Below are positions 17,723 to 30,066 of a stretch of 64,000 nt of DNA, one piece after another. This DNA is from Pseudomonas karstica (lineage in GTDB: Bacteria > Pseudomonadota > Gammaproteobacteria > Pseudomonadales > Pseudomonadaceae). The translations under genes were made by a program, and so were the position numbers. The stretch covers positions 238,892 to 302,891 of the forward strand of contig NZ_WLYI01000002.1 in the NCBI RefSeq assembly GCF_009707515.1. Reading direction: 5' to 3'. Position 1 is the first letter of the stretch. Every line of letters begins with the position of its first letter. The notes beneath the pieces were generated by a model. The model worked only from the letters and a program-made list of their open reading frames with translations, had not been told where the DNA came from and did no database searches.

Positions 17723-18783
17723 TGCTTGCCTATATCGTGCGACGCCTGCTACTGATCATTCCTACCCTGGCCATCATCCTCCTGGTGAATTTTGTCATCA
17801 TCCAGGCCGCTCCGGGTGGGCCGGTGGAACAGGCCATCGCCCACCTGCAAGGGATCGGCGGCGGTGGCATTGGCGGTGGCTCCGGGGACGCCATCAACAG
17901 CGGCTCACGGGCCAGCCGCGGCCTCGACCCAAAACTGATCAAGGACATCGAAAAACAGTACGGCTTCGACAAGCCGGCACCGGAGCGCCTATGGCTGATG
18001 CTCAAGAACTACGCCCAACTGGACTTCGGCAACAGCTTCTTTCGCGGTGCGACGGTGGTCGACCTAATCCTGGAAAAGATGCCGGTAACCATCTCCCTCG
18101 GGCTCTGGGCCACGCTGATCACCTACCTGGTGTCTATCCCCCTCGGTATCCGCAAAGCGGTCAGGCACGGTAGCCAGTTCGATATCTGGAGCAGCACAGC
18201 CATCGTGATTGGCTATGCGATGCCAGCGTTTTTGTTCGCGATGTTCCTGATCGTGGTCTTCGCCGGCGGCACCTCACTGAACTGGTTCCCGGTGCGCGGC
18301 CTGGTCTCGGAGAACTTTGAACAACTGAGCAGCGTGGGCAAGATCGCCGACTATTTCTGGCACCTGGTGCTGCCAGTCAGCGCCCTGGTGATCGGCGGGT
18401 TCGCCACCCTGACCATCCTCACCCAAAACTCTTTCCTCAATGAAATCACCCGCCAGTACGTAGTCACCGCACGGGCCAAGGGCCTGAGCGAACGAGGGGT
18501 GCTGTACGGCCATGTATTTCGCAACGCCATGCTGCTGGTGATCTCGGGGATTCCCCAAGCCTTTATCAGCGTGTTCTTTGCCGGGTCGCTGCTGATCGAA
18601 GTGATCTTCTCCCTCGATGGCCTGGGCCGCATGAGCTACGAAGCGGCAGTATCCCGGGATTATCCGGTGGTGTTCGGCTCGCTGTTTATCTTCACCCTGT
18701 TTGGCCTGCTGATAAAACTGATCGGCGACCTCTGTTACACCCTGGTCGACCCACGGATCGATTTCGACGGGAGAAACGCTTGA
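17722..18783 (+). CDS. yejB: Peptide ABC importer, permease YejB
   Basis: An inner-membrane permease of 353 residues, DppB/OppB-like with six membrane spans. It begins with the usual [16 protein letters not shown] helix, has the long Gly/Ser-rich periplasmic loop ([11 protein letters not shown], about 47-58) characteristic of YejB, and the cytoplasmic EAA loop [21 protein letters not shown] (about 249-269) that docks the ATPase. It forms a heterodimeric channel with YejE. It overlaps yejA by one base and yejE by one base, so translation is coupled. Confidence 0.94.
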   Translation: MLAYIVRRLLLIIPTLAIILLVNFVIIQAAPGGPVEQAIAHLQGIGGGGIGGGSGDAINSGSRASRGLDPKLIKDIEKQYGFDKPAPERLWLMLKNYAQLDFGNSFFRGATVVDLILEKMPVTISLGLWATLITYLVSIPLGIRKAVRHGSQFDIWSSTAIVIGYAMPAFLFAMFLIVVFAGGTSLNWFPVRGLVSENFEQLSSVGKIADYFWHLVLPVSALVIGGFATLTILTQNSFLNEITRQYVVTARAKGLSERGVLYGHVFRNAMLLVISGIPQAFISVFFAGSLLIEVIFSLDGLGRMSYEAAVSRDYPVVFGSLFIFTLFGLLIKLIGDLCYTLVDPRIDFDGRNA

Positions 18784-19805
18784 TGCCCAGACTGTCTCCC
18801 GTGGCCCGTCGGCGCTTCGAACGCTTCAAGAAAAACCGTCGCGGCTGGTGGTCGCTGTGGCTGTTTATCGGCCTGTTTTTCCTGACCCTCGGTGGCGAGT
18901 TGGTTGCCAATGACAAGCCCTTGGTGCTCAGCTATCAGGACGAATTGTATTTCCCGGTGTTCAAGCGCTACACCGAACAGCAGTTCGGCGGGCAACTGCC
19001 GTTCCAGGCCGACTACCGCAGTGACTATGTGCAAAAGCTGATCAAGAAGGACGGTGGCTGGATGCTGTTCCCGCCGATCCCTTTCAGCGACGACACGCCC
19101 AACTACGAACTGACCCGCCCCGCTCCCAGCCCGCCCTCCGCGGTGAACTGGCTGGGCACCGACGATCAATCCCGCGATGTGTTGGCGCGGGTAATCTTCG
19201 GCGCCCGTGTATCCATCCTGTTTGCCTTGGCACTGACCGCCATCAGCGCGGCCATCGGCATTGCCGCCGGGGCCTTGCAAGGGTATTACGGCGGTTGGGT
19301 CGACTTGCTTGGCCAGCGAATCCTGGAGGTCTGGTCCGGGCTGCCGGTGCTGTACCTGCTGATCATTCTGTCGGGCTTCGTCGAACCCGATTTCTGGTGG
19401 CTGCTGGGGATCATGGCGCTGTTTTCATGGCTGGCCCTGGTGGACGTGGTACGTGCCGAATTCCTTCGCGGGCGCAACCTGGAGTACGTCAAGGCCGCCC
19501 GGGCATTGGGCCTGGGCGATGGAAAGATTATCCGCCGGCATATTCTGCCGAACGCGATGACGGCCACCCTGAGCTATCTGCCGTTCATCTTGACCGGCGC
19601 GATTTCAACCTTGAGCGCCCTGGACTTCCTTGGCTTCGGCATGCCGGCGGGCAGCGCCTCACTGGGGGAACTGATCGCCCAAGGCAAGCAGAACCTGCAG
19701 GCGCCATGGTTGGGCCTGACGGCGTTCTTCACCCTGGCGCTGATTCTGTCGCTGCTGGTGTTTATCGGCGAGGCTCTGCGTGATGCCTTCGATCCACGTT
19801 CATGA
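18783..19805 (+). CDS. yejE: Peptide ABC importer, permease YejE
   Basis: The second permease, 340 residues. After an N-terminal cytoplasmic basic stretch (RRRFERFKKNRRGWWSLW) and first helix comes a periplasmic domain of about 100 residues, as in YejE/DppC relatives, then five spans. The EAA loop is AARALGLGDGKIIRRHILPNA (about 239-259). The PAGSASLGELIAQGKQNLQAPW segment is typical of DppC-type permeases. The true ATG at 18783 overlaps the yejB stop (ATGA). Confidence 0.94.
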   Translation: MPRLSPVARRRFERFKKNRRGWWSLWLFIGLFFLTLGGELVANDKPLVLSYQDELYFPVFKRYTEQQFGGQLPFQADYRSDYVQKLIKKDGGWMLFPPIPFSDDTPNYELTRPAPSPPSAVNWLGTDDQSRDVLARVIFGARVSILFALALTAISAAIGIAAGALQGYYGGWVDLLGQRILEVWSGLPVLYLLIILSGFVEPDFWWLLGIMALFSWLALVDVVRAEFLRGRNLEYVKAARALGLGDGKIIRRHILPNAMTATLSYLPFILTGAISTLSALDFLGFGMPAGSASLGELIAQGKQNLQAPWLGLTAFFTLALILSLLVFIGEALRDAFDPRS

Positions 19806-19832
19806 AAGGCCCAGCTATATGAGTAAATCAGC

Positions 19833-21407
19833 ATGAGCGACAACCTGATCGAGATCCGCGACCTGTGCGTCGCCTTCAGCGGCCAGACCGTGGTGCGCAA
19901 CCTGTGCCTGGATGTGCGACCCGGCGAATGCCTGGCGCTGGTGGGTGAGTCGGGGTCGGGTAAGTCGGTAACGGCGCACTCGATCCTGCAATTGCTGCCC
20001 GAAGCCGGAGCCGAAATCACAGGTTCCATACGCTATCGCGGCCAGGAGCTCCTGGGTGCCAACGCCAGCGCCCTGCAAAAACTGCGGGGCAACCGCATTG
20101 CGATGATCTTCCAGGAGCCGATGACCTCCCTCAACCCACTGCACAGCATCGAAAAACAGATCGGCGAGACCCTGTTGCTGCACAAGGGCCTGGGTGGTCA
20201 CGCCGCACAGGCACGAATCCTCGAACTGCTGGAACTGGTGGGCCTCCAGAAGCCGAAGGAACGACTCAAGGCCTACCCCCATCAATTGTCCGGCGGCCAG
20301 CGCCAGCGAGTAATGATCGCCATGGCCCTGGCCTGCGAGCCGCAATTGCTGATCGCCGATGAACCCACCACGGCGCTGGATGTGACCGTGCAACGCAAGA
20401 TTCTGCTGCTGCTCAAATCCCTGCAACAGCGCCTGGGCATGTCGTTGCTATTGATCAGTCACGACCTCAACCTGGTGCGCAGCATTGCCCAGCGGGTCTG
20501 CGTGATGCAGGCCGGAGAGATCGTCGAACAGGCCGATTGCCAAACCCTGTTCAGTGCACCGCAACACCCTTACAGCCGCCTGCTGCTGGATGCAGAACCG
20601 GCAGGCACGGCCCTGTGCCACGACGCGCGTGAGACGGTGCTGGAGGTGGATGACCTGAGCGTGCAATTCCCCCTGGGTGGCGGATTGTTTCGGCGCAAGC
20701 ACTACTTGCGGGCGGTGGATGGCATCAGCTTGAGCGTACAACGGGGCAAGACTTTGGGCATTGTCGGCGAATCCGGCTCCGGCAAATCCACCTTGGGCCA
20801 GGCGATTTTACGACTGCTGGATTCCAGCGGTGGCATTCGCTTCCAGGGTGAGGCCCTCGACAGCCTGAGTCACAAACAGATGCGCCCGTGGCGCAAGCAG
20901 ATGCAGGTAGTGTTCCAAGACCCTTACGGTAGCCTCAGCCCGCGAATGTCGGTGGACCAGATCATCAGCGAAGGCCTGGAGGTCCATGCCCCGTGCAGTG
21001 CGGCGGATCGCGACGCCCAAGTGATCCAGGTATTGCAGGACGTCGGCCTCGACCCCGCCAGCCGCCATCGCTACCCTCACGAGTTTTCCGGTGGCCAACG
21101 CCAACGCATCGCCATCGCCCGAGCCCTGGTACTCAAGCCGGCGTTAATTCTGCTGGACGAGCCCACCTCGGCCCTTGACCGTACCGTGCAGAAACAAGTG
21201 GTGGCGTTGTTGCGCGAACTCCAGGAAAAGTACGGCCTGACCTACCTGTTTATCAGCCATGACCTGGCGGTGGTACGCGCCCTGGCTCATGACATGATCG
21301 TGATCAAGGACGGCAAGGTGGTGGAGCGCGGGCCGAGCCATCAGGTGTTCGAATCGCCGCAGCACCCGTACACCCAAGAACTCCTGGCCGCCGCTCGCAG
21401 CACATAA
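19833..21407 (+). CDS. yejF: Peptide ABC importer, fused ATPase YejF
   Basis: A cytoplasmic ATPase of 524 residues with two complete nucleotide-binding domains, equal to DppD plus DppF fused. NBD1: Walker A GESGSGKS (about 36-43), signature LSGGQRQRV, Walker [16 protein letters not shown]2: Walker [12 protein letters not shown] (about 312-322), signature [15 protein letters not shown], Walker [13 protein letters not shown]. Both H-loops (LISHDL, FISHDL) are intact, so both sites can hydrolyse ATP. It powers the YejB-YejE channel and is the last gene of the operon. A sigma-54 regulator gene follows on the same strand after 10 bp. Confidence 0.95.
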   Translation: MSDNLIEIRDLCVAFSGQTVVRNLCLDVRPGECLALVGESGSGKSVTAHSILQLLPEAGAEITGSIRYRGQELLGANASALQKLRGNRIAMIFQEPMTSLNPLHSIEKQIGETLLLHKGLGGHAAQARILELLELVGLQKPKERLKAYPHQLSGGQRQRVMIAMALACEPQLLIADEPTTALDVTVQRKILLLLKSLQQRLGMSLLLISHDLNLVRSIAQRVCVMQAGEIVEQADCQTLFSAPQHPYSRLLLDAEPAGTALCHDARETVLEVDDLSVQFPLGGGLFRRKHYLRAVDGISLSVQRGKTLGIVGESGSGKSTLGQAILRLLDSSGGIRFQGEALDSLSHKQMRPWRKQMQVVFQDPYGSLSPRMSVDQIISEGLEVHAPCSAADRDAQVIQVLQDVGLDPASRHRYPHEFSGGQRQRIAIARALVLKPALILLDEPTSALDRTVQKQVVALLRELQEKYGLTYLFISHDLAVVRALAHDMIVIKDGKVVERGPSHQVFESPQHPYTQELLAAARST

Positions 21408-21417
21408 CGGACCCCAC

Positions 21418-22827
21418 ATGAACACCACCGAAAGCCTCAAGGACTACCAACACGTTCGTGGCCTGGCCATTCAATCGCTGTTCGAAATCATCGAGCAGTC
21501 CAGCGAAGGCACGGTGATCGTCGACGGCGACGCCAACATCGTATGGATGAACGAGCGCTACGCGCGGCGCTTCGGCCTCAAAAGTGCCTTTGATGCCATC
21601 GGCCAGCCCTGCGAACAGGTGATTTCCAACAGCTTGTTGCGCCAGGTGGTGCGCAACGACCAGCCGATCCTGCTGGATATCCAGGACACCCCCAAAGGCC
21701 CGCTGGTGGTGATGCGCCTGCCGATTCATGACGACGCAGGCAAAGTGATCGGCGCCATCGGCTTTGCCCTGTTCGATGAACTGCGCAATTTGTCACCGCT
21801 GATCGAACGCTACCTGAGCATGCAGCAGGAGCTGGCCTCCACTCGTTCATTGCTGCGCTCACGCCAGAGCAAGTACAACTTCGCTCACTTTATCGGAACC
21901 AGTGCCGCCACCCTGGAAGTCAAGCGCCGCGCCCGGCGCAGCGCCAGTGCCGACTCGCCGGTACTGCTGCTGGGGGAAACCGGTACCGGCAAGGAATTGC
22001 TGGCCCAAGCCATTCACGGCGCGTCACCCAGGGCGCACAAGGCATTTGTCAGCATCAACAGCGCGGCCATTCCCCATGACCTGTTGGAGGCCGAGTTCTT
22101 CGGCACCGCTCCCGGTGCATTCACCGGCGCCGACCGCAAGGGCCGTCCCGGCAAACTGCACATAGCCCAGGGCGGCACGCTGTTCCTCGACGAAATCGGC
22201 GACATGCCCCTGCCGCTGCAAAGCAAATTACTGCGGGTGCTGCAGGAGAAAGAATTCGAGCCCGTAGGTTCAAACGAGATGATTCGCAGCGACGTGCGGG
22301 TGATTGCCGCGACGTCCATGGACCTGGAGGCCGCGATCAAGCGGGGCGAGTTTCGGGCCGACTTGTATTACCGGCTCAACGTGCTGCCAATCCAGGTGCC
22401 GCCATTGCGCGAACGGCTCGATGACTTGCCGGCGTTGAGTGAAGCGATTCTGGAGGAGCTACGCAGCCAACATGAACTGGACCGGGAGGCGTTGGCACTG
22501 CTGGCACAACATGCCTGGCCGGGGAATATCCGCGAGCTGCGTAATGTGCTGGAGCGCGCGGCGCTGCTGAGTGATGACCTGGTGCTCGACGCCCGCGAGA
22601 TTCGGGCGGCGATCGGGACTTTCAGCCCGGTGGAGCGCAGGGCAGCTGTAGAGCAAATTGACGGGGAAACCTTTAGTGCTGCGCGGAAGCGGTTTGATCG
22701 GCAGGTGATTGGTGCCGCGTTGAGCGCATGTGATGGAAACGTCATTGAAACCGCCAAGCGGTTGGGGCTCGGCAGGTCGACGCTGTACAAAAAAATGGTA
22801 GCGCTGGGCATCGAGCAATCTCAATAA
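21418..22827 (+). CDS. Sigma-54-dependent activator (PAS-AAA+-Fis)
   Basis: An enhancer-binding protein of 469 residues. An N-terminal PAS domain (about 20-125, VIVDGDANIVWMNERYARRF) senses the signal; the AAA+ domain has Walker A GETGTGKE (186-193), the sigma-54 contact loop GAFTGA (233-238) and Walker B GGTLFLDEIGDM; the Fis-type HTH is at the C-terminus (VIETAKRLGLGRSTLYKKM). It remodels sigma-54 RNA polymerase. A well-matched -24/-12 promoter lies about 230 bp downstream before the GntP/3-hydroxybutyrate genes, which are its likely targets. It starts 10 bp after yejF but probably has its own function. Confidence 0.93.
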   Translation: MNTTESLKDYQHVRGLAIQSLFEIIEQSSEGTVIVDGDANIVWMNERYARRFGLKSAFDAIGQPCEQVISNSLLRQVVRNDQPILLDIQDTPKGPLVVMRLPIHDDAGKVIGAIGFALFDELRNLSPLIERYLSMQQELASTRSLLRSRQSKYNFAHFIGTSAATLEVKRRARRSASADSPVLLLGETGTGKELLAQAIHGASPRAHKAFVSINSAAIPHDLLEAEFFGTAPGAFTGADRKGRPGKLHIAQGGTLFLDEIGDMPLPLQSKLLRVLQEKEFEPVGSNEMIRSDVRVIAATSMDLEAAIKRGEFRADLYYRLNVLPIQVPPLRERLDDLPALSEAILEELRSQHELDREALALLAQHAWPGNIRELRNVLERAALLSDDLVLDAREIRAAIGTFSPVERRAAVEQIDGETFSAARKRFDRQVIGAALSACDGNVIETAKRLGLGRSTLYKKMVALGIEQSQ

Positions 22828-22860
22828 AGAGAATAAATTCTCACAATAAAGACAACCCTT

Positions 22861-22959
22861 TGTAGGAGCGAGCTTGCTCGCGAAAAACCAAAGTGGCCCT
22901 GCTCATCATGGATCAACGCGTTATCGTTAACGACCATCGCGAGCAAGCTCGCTCCTACA
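22861..22959. repeat. REPIN: two inverted REP sequences
   Basis: TGTAGGAGCGAGCTTGCTCG (with CGA) at 22861-22883 and its exact inverse at 22937-22959 flank about 53 bp. This is the standard doublet of the REP family spread through fluorescent pseudomonad genomes and mobilised by RAYT transposases. It lies in the 300-bp gap between the sigma-54 activator and its presumed target operon. Confidence 0.9.
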
Positions 22960-23051
22960 GGTGGCCGGCACCCGTCTCAATACAGAGACAATCACTGAAA
23001 ACCTCGCTCACAAATATAATAATATTAATACATTTCAATTACTTACAAACA

Positions 23052-23067
23052 TGGCACAAATCCCGCT
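23052..23067 (+). promoter_or_regulatory. Sigma-54 promoter (-24/-12)
   Basis: TGGCAC, 5 bp, CCGCT. The invariant GG (23053-23054) and GC (23065-23066) are exactly 10 bp apart. It stands about 60 bp before the GntP start and downstream of the sigma-54 activator gene, so it is the probable promoter of the ketone-body operon. Confidence 0.75.
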
Positions 23068-23125
23068 ATAGCCCCTCTCCAACGCTCCACCCCACAAAAA
23101 CAACAATCAAATCTGGAGACACTCC

Positions 23126-24517
23126 ATGAGTGTAATCATTGCCCTGGCGGCGCTCGCGCTGCTGATGCTGGCCGCCTACCGAGGCTACAGCGTCATCCTG
23201 TTTGCTCCGATTGCCGCCCTTGGCGCCGTGCTGCTCACCGACCCTTCCGCCGTCGCCCCAGCCTTTACCGGGGTGTTCATGGAAAAAATGGTCGGCTTTA
23301 TCAAGTTATATTTCCCGGTATTCCTGCTGGGTGCGGTGTTCGGCAAGTTGATTGAAATTTCCGGTTTCTCCCGCTCAATCGTCGCCGCGGCCATTCGCCT
23401 GCTGGGTACCCGCCAGGCGATGCTGGTGATTGTCCTGGTGTGCGCCCTGTTGACCTACGGCGGCGTGTCGCTGTTCGTCGTGGTGTTCGCGGTGTACCCG
23501 TTCGCCGCCGAGATGTTCCGCCAAAGCAATATTCCCAAGCGCCTGATCCCGGCCACCATCGCCCTCGGCGCGTTCTCGTTCACCATGGATGCCCTGCCCG
23601 GCACGCCGCAGATCCAGAACATCATTCCCAGCACCTTCTTCAATACCACCGCCTGGGCGGCACCGTGGCTGGGGTTGGTTGGCACGATCTTCGTGTTCTG
23701 CGCCGGCATGCTGTACCTGGCCCGTCAACGCAACAAGGCCCAACGGGCTGGCGAAGGCTACGGCACTGAACTGCGCAACGAGCCGGAAACTGCCGAAGAT
23801 ATCAAGCTGCCTAATCCGTGGGTTGCCCTGTCGCCGCTGTTGCTGGTGGGGGTCATGAACCTGCTGTTCACCCACTGGATCCCCCAGTGGTACGGCAAGA
23901 CCCACAGCCTCAGTCTGCCGGGCATGAGCGCACCGGTGACCACTGAAATCGCCAAATTGACCGCCATCTGGGCGGTGCAGGCCGCGTTGCTGGTGGGGAT
24001 CGTGATGGTGTTGGTGTTCGGCTTCTCGGCGATTCGCAGCAAGCTGGCCGAAGGCAGCAAAAGTGCGGTCAGCGGCGCGTTGCTGGCAGCGATGAACACG
24101 GCCTCGGAATATGGCTTTGGCGCGGTGATTGCCTCGCTGCCAGGCTTCCTGGTGCTGGCGGACTGGCTCAAGGGCATCCCCAACCCACTGGTCAACGAAG
24201 CAATTACCGTGACCCTGCTGGCCGGCATCACTGGCTCGGCCTCGGGCGGCATGAGCATCGCCCTGGCGGCAATGTCCGAGAGCTTTATTTCAGCGGCCCA
24301 TGCGGCCAATATCCCTCTTGAAGTGCTGCACCGGGTGGCGGCCATGGCCAGCGGCGGCATGGACACCCTGCCCCACAACGGCGCCGTCATCACGCTGTTG
24401 GCGGTCACCGGGCTGACCCACCGCGAAGCCTATAAAGATATTTTTGGCATCACGATCATCAAGACCCTCGCGGTGTTCGTGGTGATCGGTACTTTCTACG
24501 CCACCGGCATTGTGTGA
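23126..24517 (+). CDS. GntP-family permease (probable 3-hydroxybutyrate importer)
   Basis: An inner-membrane proton symporter of 463 residues with about twelve hydrophobic spans, of the gluconate permease (GntP) family. Family features are the N-terminal RGYSVILFAPIAALGAVLL, the FPVFLLGAVFGKLIE segment, the re-entrant TYGGVSLFVVVFAVYPFA and FTMDALPGTPQIQNIIP, and the repeated inverted motif AGITGSASGGMSIAL in the second half. Members next to 3-hydroxybutyrate dehydrogenase genes carry D-3-hydroxybutyrate or acetoacetate rather than gluconate. It has RBS CTGGAGA. It is first in an operon with the dehydrogenase and acetoacetyl-CoA synthetase. Confidence 0.88.
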   Translation: MSVIIALAALALLMLAAYRGYSVILFAPIAALGAVLLTDPSAVAPAFTGVFMEKMVGFIKLYFPVFLLGAVFGKLIEISGFSRSIVAAAIRLLGTRQAMLVIVLVCALLTYGGVSLFVVVFAVYPFAAEMFRQSNIPKRLIPATIALGAFSFTMDALPGTPQIQNIIPSTFFNTTAWAAPWLGLVGTIFVFCAGMLYLARQRNKAQRAGEGYGTELRNEPETAEDIKLPNPWVALSPLLLVGVMNLLFTHWIPQWYGKTHSLSLPGMSAPVTTEIAKLTAIWAVQAALLVGIVMVLVFGFSAIRSKLAEGSKSAVSGALLAAMNTASEYGFGAVIASLPGFLVLADWLKGIPNPLVNEAITVTLLAGITGSASGGMSIALAAMSESFISAAHAANIPLEVLHRVAAMASGGMDTLPHNGAVITLLAVTGLTHREAYKDIFGITIIKTLAVFVVIGTFYATGIV

Positions 24518-24524
24518 GGTTTTC

Positions 24525-25298
24525 ATGACGACATTGAATGGCAAGACAGCCCTGGTCACTGGCTCCACCAGCGGTATCGGCCTGGGCATTGCCTTGAGCC
24601 TGGCCAAGGCCGGGGCCAACCTGATCCTCAACGGTTTTGGCGATGCCAGCGCGGTGATCGCCCAGGTCCAGACCCTGGGCGGCAAGGTAGGCCATCACCC
24701 AGCAGACGTCAGCGACCCGGCGCAGATTGCCGAGATGCTCGCCTATGCCGAGCGCGAGTTCGGCGGCGTCGATATTCTGGTGAACAACGCTGGCATCCAG
24801 CATGTGGCTGCGGTGGAGGATTTCCCGGTGGAGCGCTGGGATTCGATCATCGCGATCAACCTGTCCTCGGTATTCCACGCCACCCGCCTGAGCCTGCCGG
24901 GCATGAAGGCCAGGGGCTGGGGGCGGATCGTCAATATCGCCTCAGTCCACGGCCAGGTGGGTTCGGTGGGCAAGGCCGCCTATGTGGCAGCCAAACACGG
25001 AGTGATTGGCCTGACCAAGGTCGTGGGCCTGGAAACCGCCACCAGCAATGTCACCTGTAATGCGATTTGCCCTGGCTGGGTGCTGACGCCGCTGGTGCAA
25101 AAGCAGATTGATGACCGCATCGCCACGGGCGTCGACCCGCAACAGGCCCGCCATGATTTGCTGGCAGAGAAACAGCCGTCGCTTGAATTCGTCACCCCGT
25201 CACAACTGGGGGAACTGGTACTGTTCCTATGCAGTGAAGCTGGCAGCCAGGTGCGTGGCGCAGCGTGGAATATCGACGGGGGCTGGCTGGCCCAGTAG
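24525..25298 (+). CDS. D-3-hydroxybutyrate dehydrogenase
   Basis: A short-chain dehydrogenase of 257 residues that oxidises D-3-hydroxybutyrate to acetoacetate with NAD+. It has the Rossmann motif TGSTSGIGLG (about 13-22), NNAG (about 91-94), catalytic Ser in NIASVHGQVG, and Tyr-x3-Lys in YVAAKHG (about 156-162). The Gln/His/Lys residues typical for carboxylate binding in 3-HBDH are present (NNAGIQHVA, SVHGQV, LVQKQI). Length is that of bacterial BdhA. The ATG at 24525 is 7 bp after the permease stop. The next gene activates the acetoacetate product. Confidence 0.94.
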   Translation: MTTLNGKTALVTGSTSGIGLGIALSLAKAGANLILNGFGDASAVIAQVQTLGGKVGHHPADVSDPAQIAEMLAYAEREFGGVDILVNNAGIQHVAAVEDFPVERWDSIIAINLSSVFHATRLSLPGMKARGWGRIVNIASVHGQVGSVGKAAYVAAKHGVIGLTKVVGLETATSNVTCNAICPGWVLTPLVQKQIDDRIATGVDPQQARHDLLAEKQPSLEFVTPSQLGELVLFLCSEAGSQVRGAAWNIDGGWLAQ

Positions 25299-25301
25299 TG
25301 A

Positions 25302-25366
25302 TCGTTCCCACGCTCCGCGTCCCAAGAGCATCCAGAGAGGCATTCCCACGCAGAGCGTGGGAACGA
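25302..25366. repeat. Palindromic repeat of the CGTTCCCACGC family
   Basis: CGTTCCCACGCTCCGCGT at the left is matched by ACGCAGAGCGTGGGAACG at the right, with a nested hairpin TTCCCACGC-AGA-GCGTGGGAA. It lies between the dehydrogenase and synthetase genes of one operon. Related copies are at 33397, 39923 and 49092. Confidence 0.8.
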
Positions 25367-25380
25367 GAGAGATTCCCAGC

Positions 25381-27336
<1,956 letters not shown>

Positions 27337-27475
27337 GGAAAGGCTTCAGCCCTGACGCACACATTTAAAGAAAAAGCCCTCAAGCATGTTATTTTTCGAG
27401 GGTAGCAAGCCTCTCCTGCCCCACGGGATAATGGGCTCTTGTCATTCTTCAAAGCGATAAGCGCAGGGCATTTAC

Positions 27476-30013
27476 ATGAATGGAATACCCACCGGTAGCG
27501 AGGCCGCCACACTGATTGCACGGCTGGACTGGGCACAAAGCCCCCTCGGTGAAGTCATTGACTGGCCACAGAGCCTGCGTACGGCAGTTGACATCGTTAT
27601 CCATTCGCCCATGCCGATGCTGTTGCTGTGGGGCCCCGAGCTCACGCAGCTGTACAACGACGGTTTCGCCCGACTGGCTGGCAACAAGCACCCTCGGGCC
27701 TTCGGCCAACCGGTCGACCTGATCTGGCCAGAGATGAAAAGCTTCACCGATCCAATCTACAGCGCCGTGCTGCGCGGCCAGGTGCGTACGTTCAGCGAAC
27801 AGCGCTTCGTCCTGCAACGCAATGACCGCGATACCGAGATCTGGCTGGACCTGACCTACAGCCCGATTCGTGACGAGCGCGGTGAAGTCGCCGGAATCCT
27901 GGCCACCGCCATCGAGACCAACGAACGTCGTCGGGTTGCCCTGGAGCTGCAACAGCGTTCCGAGCAAAGCCTCAAGGCCCAGCACAACACGGAACAGCGC
28001 CTGCAACTGGCGCTGGCTGCCACGGATGCGGTAGGCACCTGGGACTGGGACATCGCCGAAGACCGCTTTATTGCCGACGCTCACTTTGCCTTTCTGCACG
28101 GCGTTGATCCCTGCGATGCCGGCTTGCTGCCCATCAGCGACTATCTGCAAGGTGTACATCCCGAAGACCGTGGCATGGTCACTCGCAGCATCAAGCACTG
28201 CATCACCCATGGCACCGAATACGCCGAGGAATATCGCCTGCTGCAAGCCGACGGCCAGATACGCTGGGTGTTTGCCCGCGGACGCTGCTACAAGAATCAC
28301 CATGGTCGCCCCGCCCGCTTTCTCGGTGCAGCCCTGGACCTGACCGAACGCAAGCATACCGAGCAGGCCCTGCGCCAAAGCCAGACCGAGTTGCAACTGA
28401 TCATCAACGCCATGCCGGTGCTGATCGGCTATGTCGACCACGACCAGCGCTTTCGCCTGAACAACAGCGCCTACCTGGACTGGTACGGCATGACCCCGCA
28501 GGAGCTGTACGGCAAGACCATTCTCGAAGTGGTCGGCGAAGAAGTGTATGCCGGGCGCGCCGACAAGATCGCCGCGGCGCTCAAGGGCAAGACGTGCAGC
28601 TTTGTCACGATCACACCCCATCGGGATGGTCGGCCACGGCATGCCTTGATGAAGTACCTGCCCAGATTCAGCAATGACGGCTCGGTCAATGGTTTCTATA
28701 TCTTTGTCATCGATGAAACCGAGCGCAAGTTGACCGAAGAGGCCCTGCGCCACCTCAATGAAAACCTCGAAGAGCGGGTCAGCCAACGCACCCAGGCCTT
28801 GGCCGAAGCCAACCAGCGCCTGCAAAACGAGATGTTCGAACGCGAGCGCGCCGAAGACGCCCTGCGCCATGCACAGAAGATGGAAGCAGTGGGCCAACTC
28901 ACCGGCGGCATCGCTCATGACTTCAACAATATGCTCACCGGCATCATCGGCAGCCTGGACCTGATGCAACGCTACATCGCCGCCGGACGCAGCGCGGAAA
29001 TCGGCCGATTCACCGACGCCGCCGTGTCCTCTGCCCACCGCGCGGCGGCGTTGACCCACCGTTTACTGGCCTTCTCCCGACGCCAATCTTTGGACCGGCG
29101 ACCCATTGATCCCAACCAGTTGGTCAGTTCACTCGAAGAGCTGTTTCGCCGCACCAAGGGCGCGCATATCGAACTCAAGGTGCAACTGGGTAACGATATC
29201 TGGCCGGTGAGCACCGACGCCAGCCAGTTGGAAAATGCCCTGCTCAACCTGGTGATCAACGCCCGCGACGCCATGCCCGATGGCGGTGAGTTGCGCATCG
29301 AGACCGCCAACAGTTATCTGAACGACACCGACATCACCAGCCTCGAGCCGGTCAAGGCCGGCGACTATGTAATGCTCGGCGTCTGCGACAACGGCGCCGG
29401 CATGACCCCGAAAATCCTGTCCAAGGCCTTCGACCCGTTTTTCACCACCAAGCCCATCGGCCAGGGCACCGGGCTCGGGCTGTCGATGATCTATGGTTTT
29501 GCCCAGCAATCAGGCGGCCACGTGACCATTCAAAGCACCCCCGGCCACGGCACCTGTGTGCGTCTGTACCTGCCACGCCTGCACGGCACTGCCCTGGAAA
29601 ACAACGAACCCGAGAAACATGGGGAAGCCCCCGTGGCCCTGGCCGGAGAATCGGTGGTGGTGGTCGAGGACGACGCTGCGGTGCGCATGCTGGTGGTTGA
29701 TTTACTCGGTGAGCTGGGCTACACCGCCCACCAGGCGATCGATGCCCGGGCGGCATTGCCGTTGCTCGAGTCCGACCTGCGTGTAGACCTGCTGATAACC
29801 GATGTCGGCCTGCCAGGCATGAATGGCCGACAACTGGCGGAAATCGCCCGCCAGCATCGCCCTGGGCTCAAGGTCTTGTTCATGACCGGCTACGCCGAGA
29901 AAGCCACCGAGCGTCAGGGCTTCCTGGAGGAAGGCATGGACATGGTGGCCAAACCGTTCTCCATCGACCTGCTGGCCACTAAAATCCGCAGCATGATCAG
30001 CGTCGACAAATGA
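27476..30013 (+). CDS. Hybrid sensor histidine kinase with PAS domains and receiver
   Basis: A soluble hybrid kinase of 845 residues without membrane segments. In order: a PAS-like domain (residues about 30-150, beginning with the SPLGEVIDWPQSLRTAV signature seen in light/redox-type PAS kinases), a second PAS with PAC (about 180-300), a third PAS (about 305-425), a coiled linker (425-470), H-box with His near 480 (GGIAHDFNNML), HATPase_c (NLVINARDAMP, GTGLGLSMIYGF) and a C-terminal receiver with Asp near 777 (LLITDVGLPGMNGRQL) and FMTGYAEKA, LVAKPFS-type Lys. The H-box type is HWE-unlike, of the phosphorelay class. Partner and signal are unknown; flanking genes are unrelated. Confidence 0.9.
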   Translation: MNGIPTGSEAATLIARLDWAQSPLGEVIDWPQSLRTAVDIVIHSPMPMLLLWGPELTQLYNDGFARLAGNKHPRAFGQPVDLIWPEMKSFTDPIYSAVLRGQVRTFSEQRFVLQRNDRDTEIWLDLTYSPIRDERGEVAGILATAIETNERRRVALELQQRSEQSLKAQHNTEQRLQLALAATDAVGTWDWDIAEDRFIADAHFAFLHGVDPCDAGLLPISDYLQGVHPEDRGMVTRSIKHCITHGTEYAEEYRLLQADGQIRWVFARGRCYKNHHGRPARFLGAALDLTERKHTEQALRQSQTELQLIINAMPVLIGYVDHDQRFRLNNSAYLDWYGMTPQELYGKTILEVVGEEVYAGRADKIAAALKGKTCSFVTITPHRDGRPRHALMKYLPRFSNDGSVNGFYIFVIDETERKLTEEALRHLNENLEERVSQRTQALAEANQRLQNEMFERERAEDALRHAQKMEAVGQLTGGIAHDFNNMLTGIIGSLDLMQRYIAAGRSAEIGRFTDAAVSSAHRAAALTHRLLAFSRRQSLDRRPIDPNQLVSSLEELFRRTKGAHIELKVQLGNDIWPVSTDASQLENALLNLVINARDAMPDGGELRIETANSYLNDTDITSLEPVKAGDYVMLGVCDNGAGMTPKILSKAFDPFFTTKPIGQGTGLGLSMIYGFAQQSGGHVTIQSTPGHGTCVRLYLPRLHGTALENNEPEKHGEAPVALAGESVVVVEDDAAVRMLVVDLLGELGYTAHQAIDARAALPLLESDLRVDLLITDVGLPGMNGRQLAEIARQHRPGLKVLFMTGYAEKATERQGFLEEGMDMVAKPFSIDLLATKIRSMISVDK

Positions 30014-30066
30014 GTTCAGGCATAATCGCGCGCCCTTACGTTTATCCGTTGCAAGGTAACAAGCCC

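Noticed and set aside
27449..29059. Long minus-strand frame opposite the hybrid kinase
   Set aside because: Antisense shadow; the kinase on the plus strand has complete motifs.
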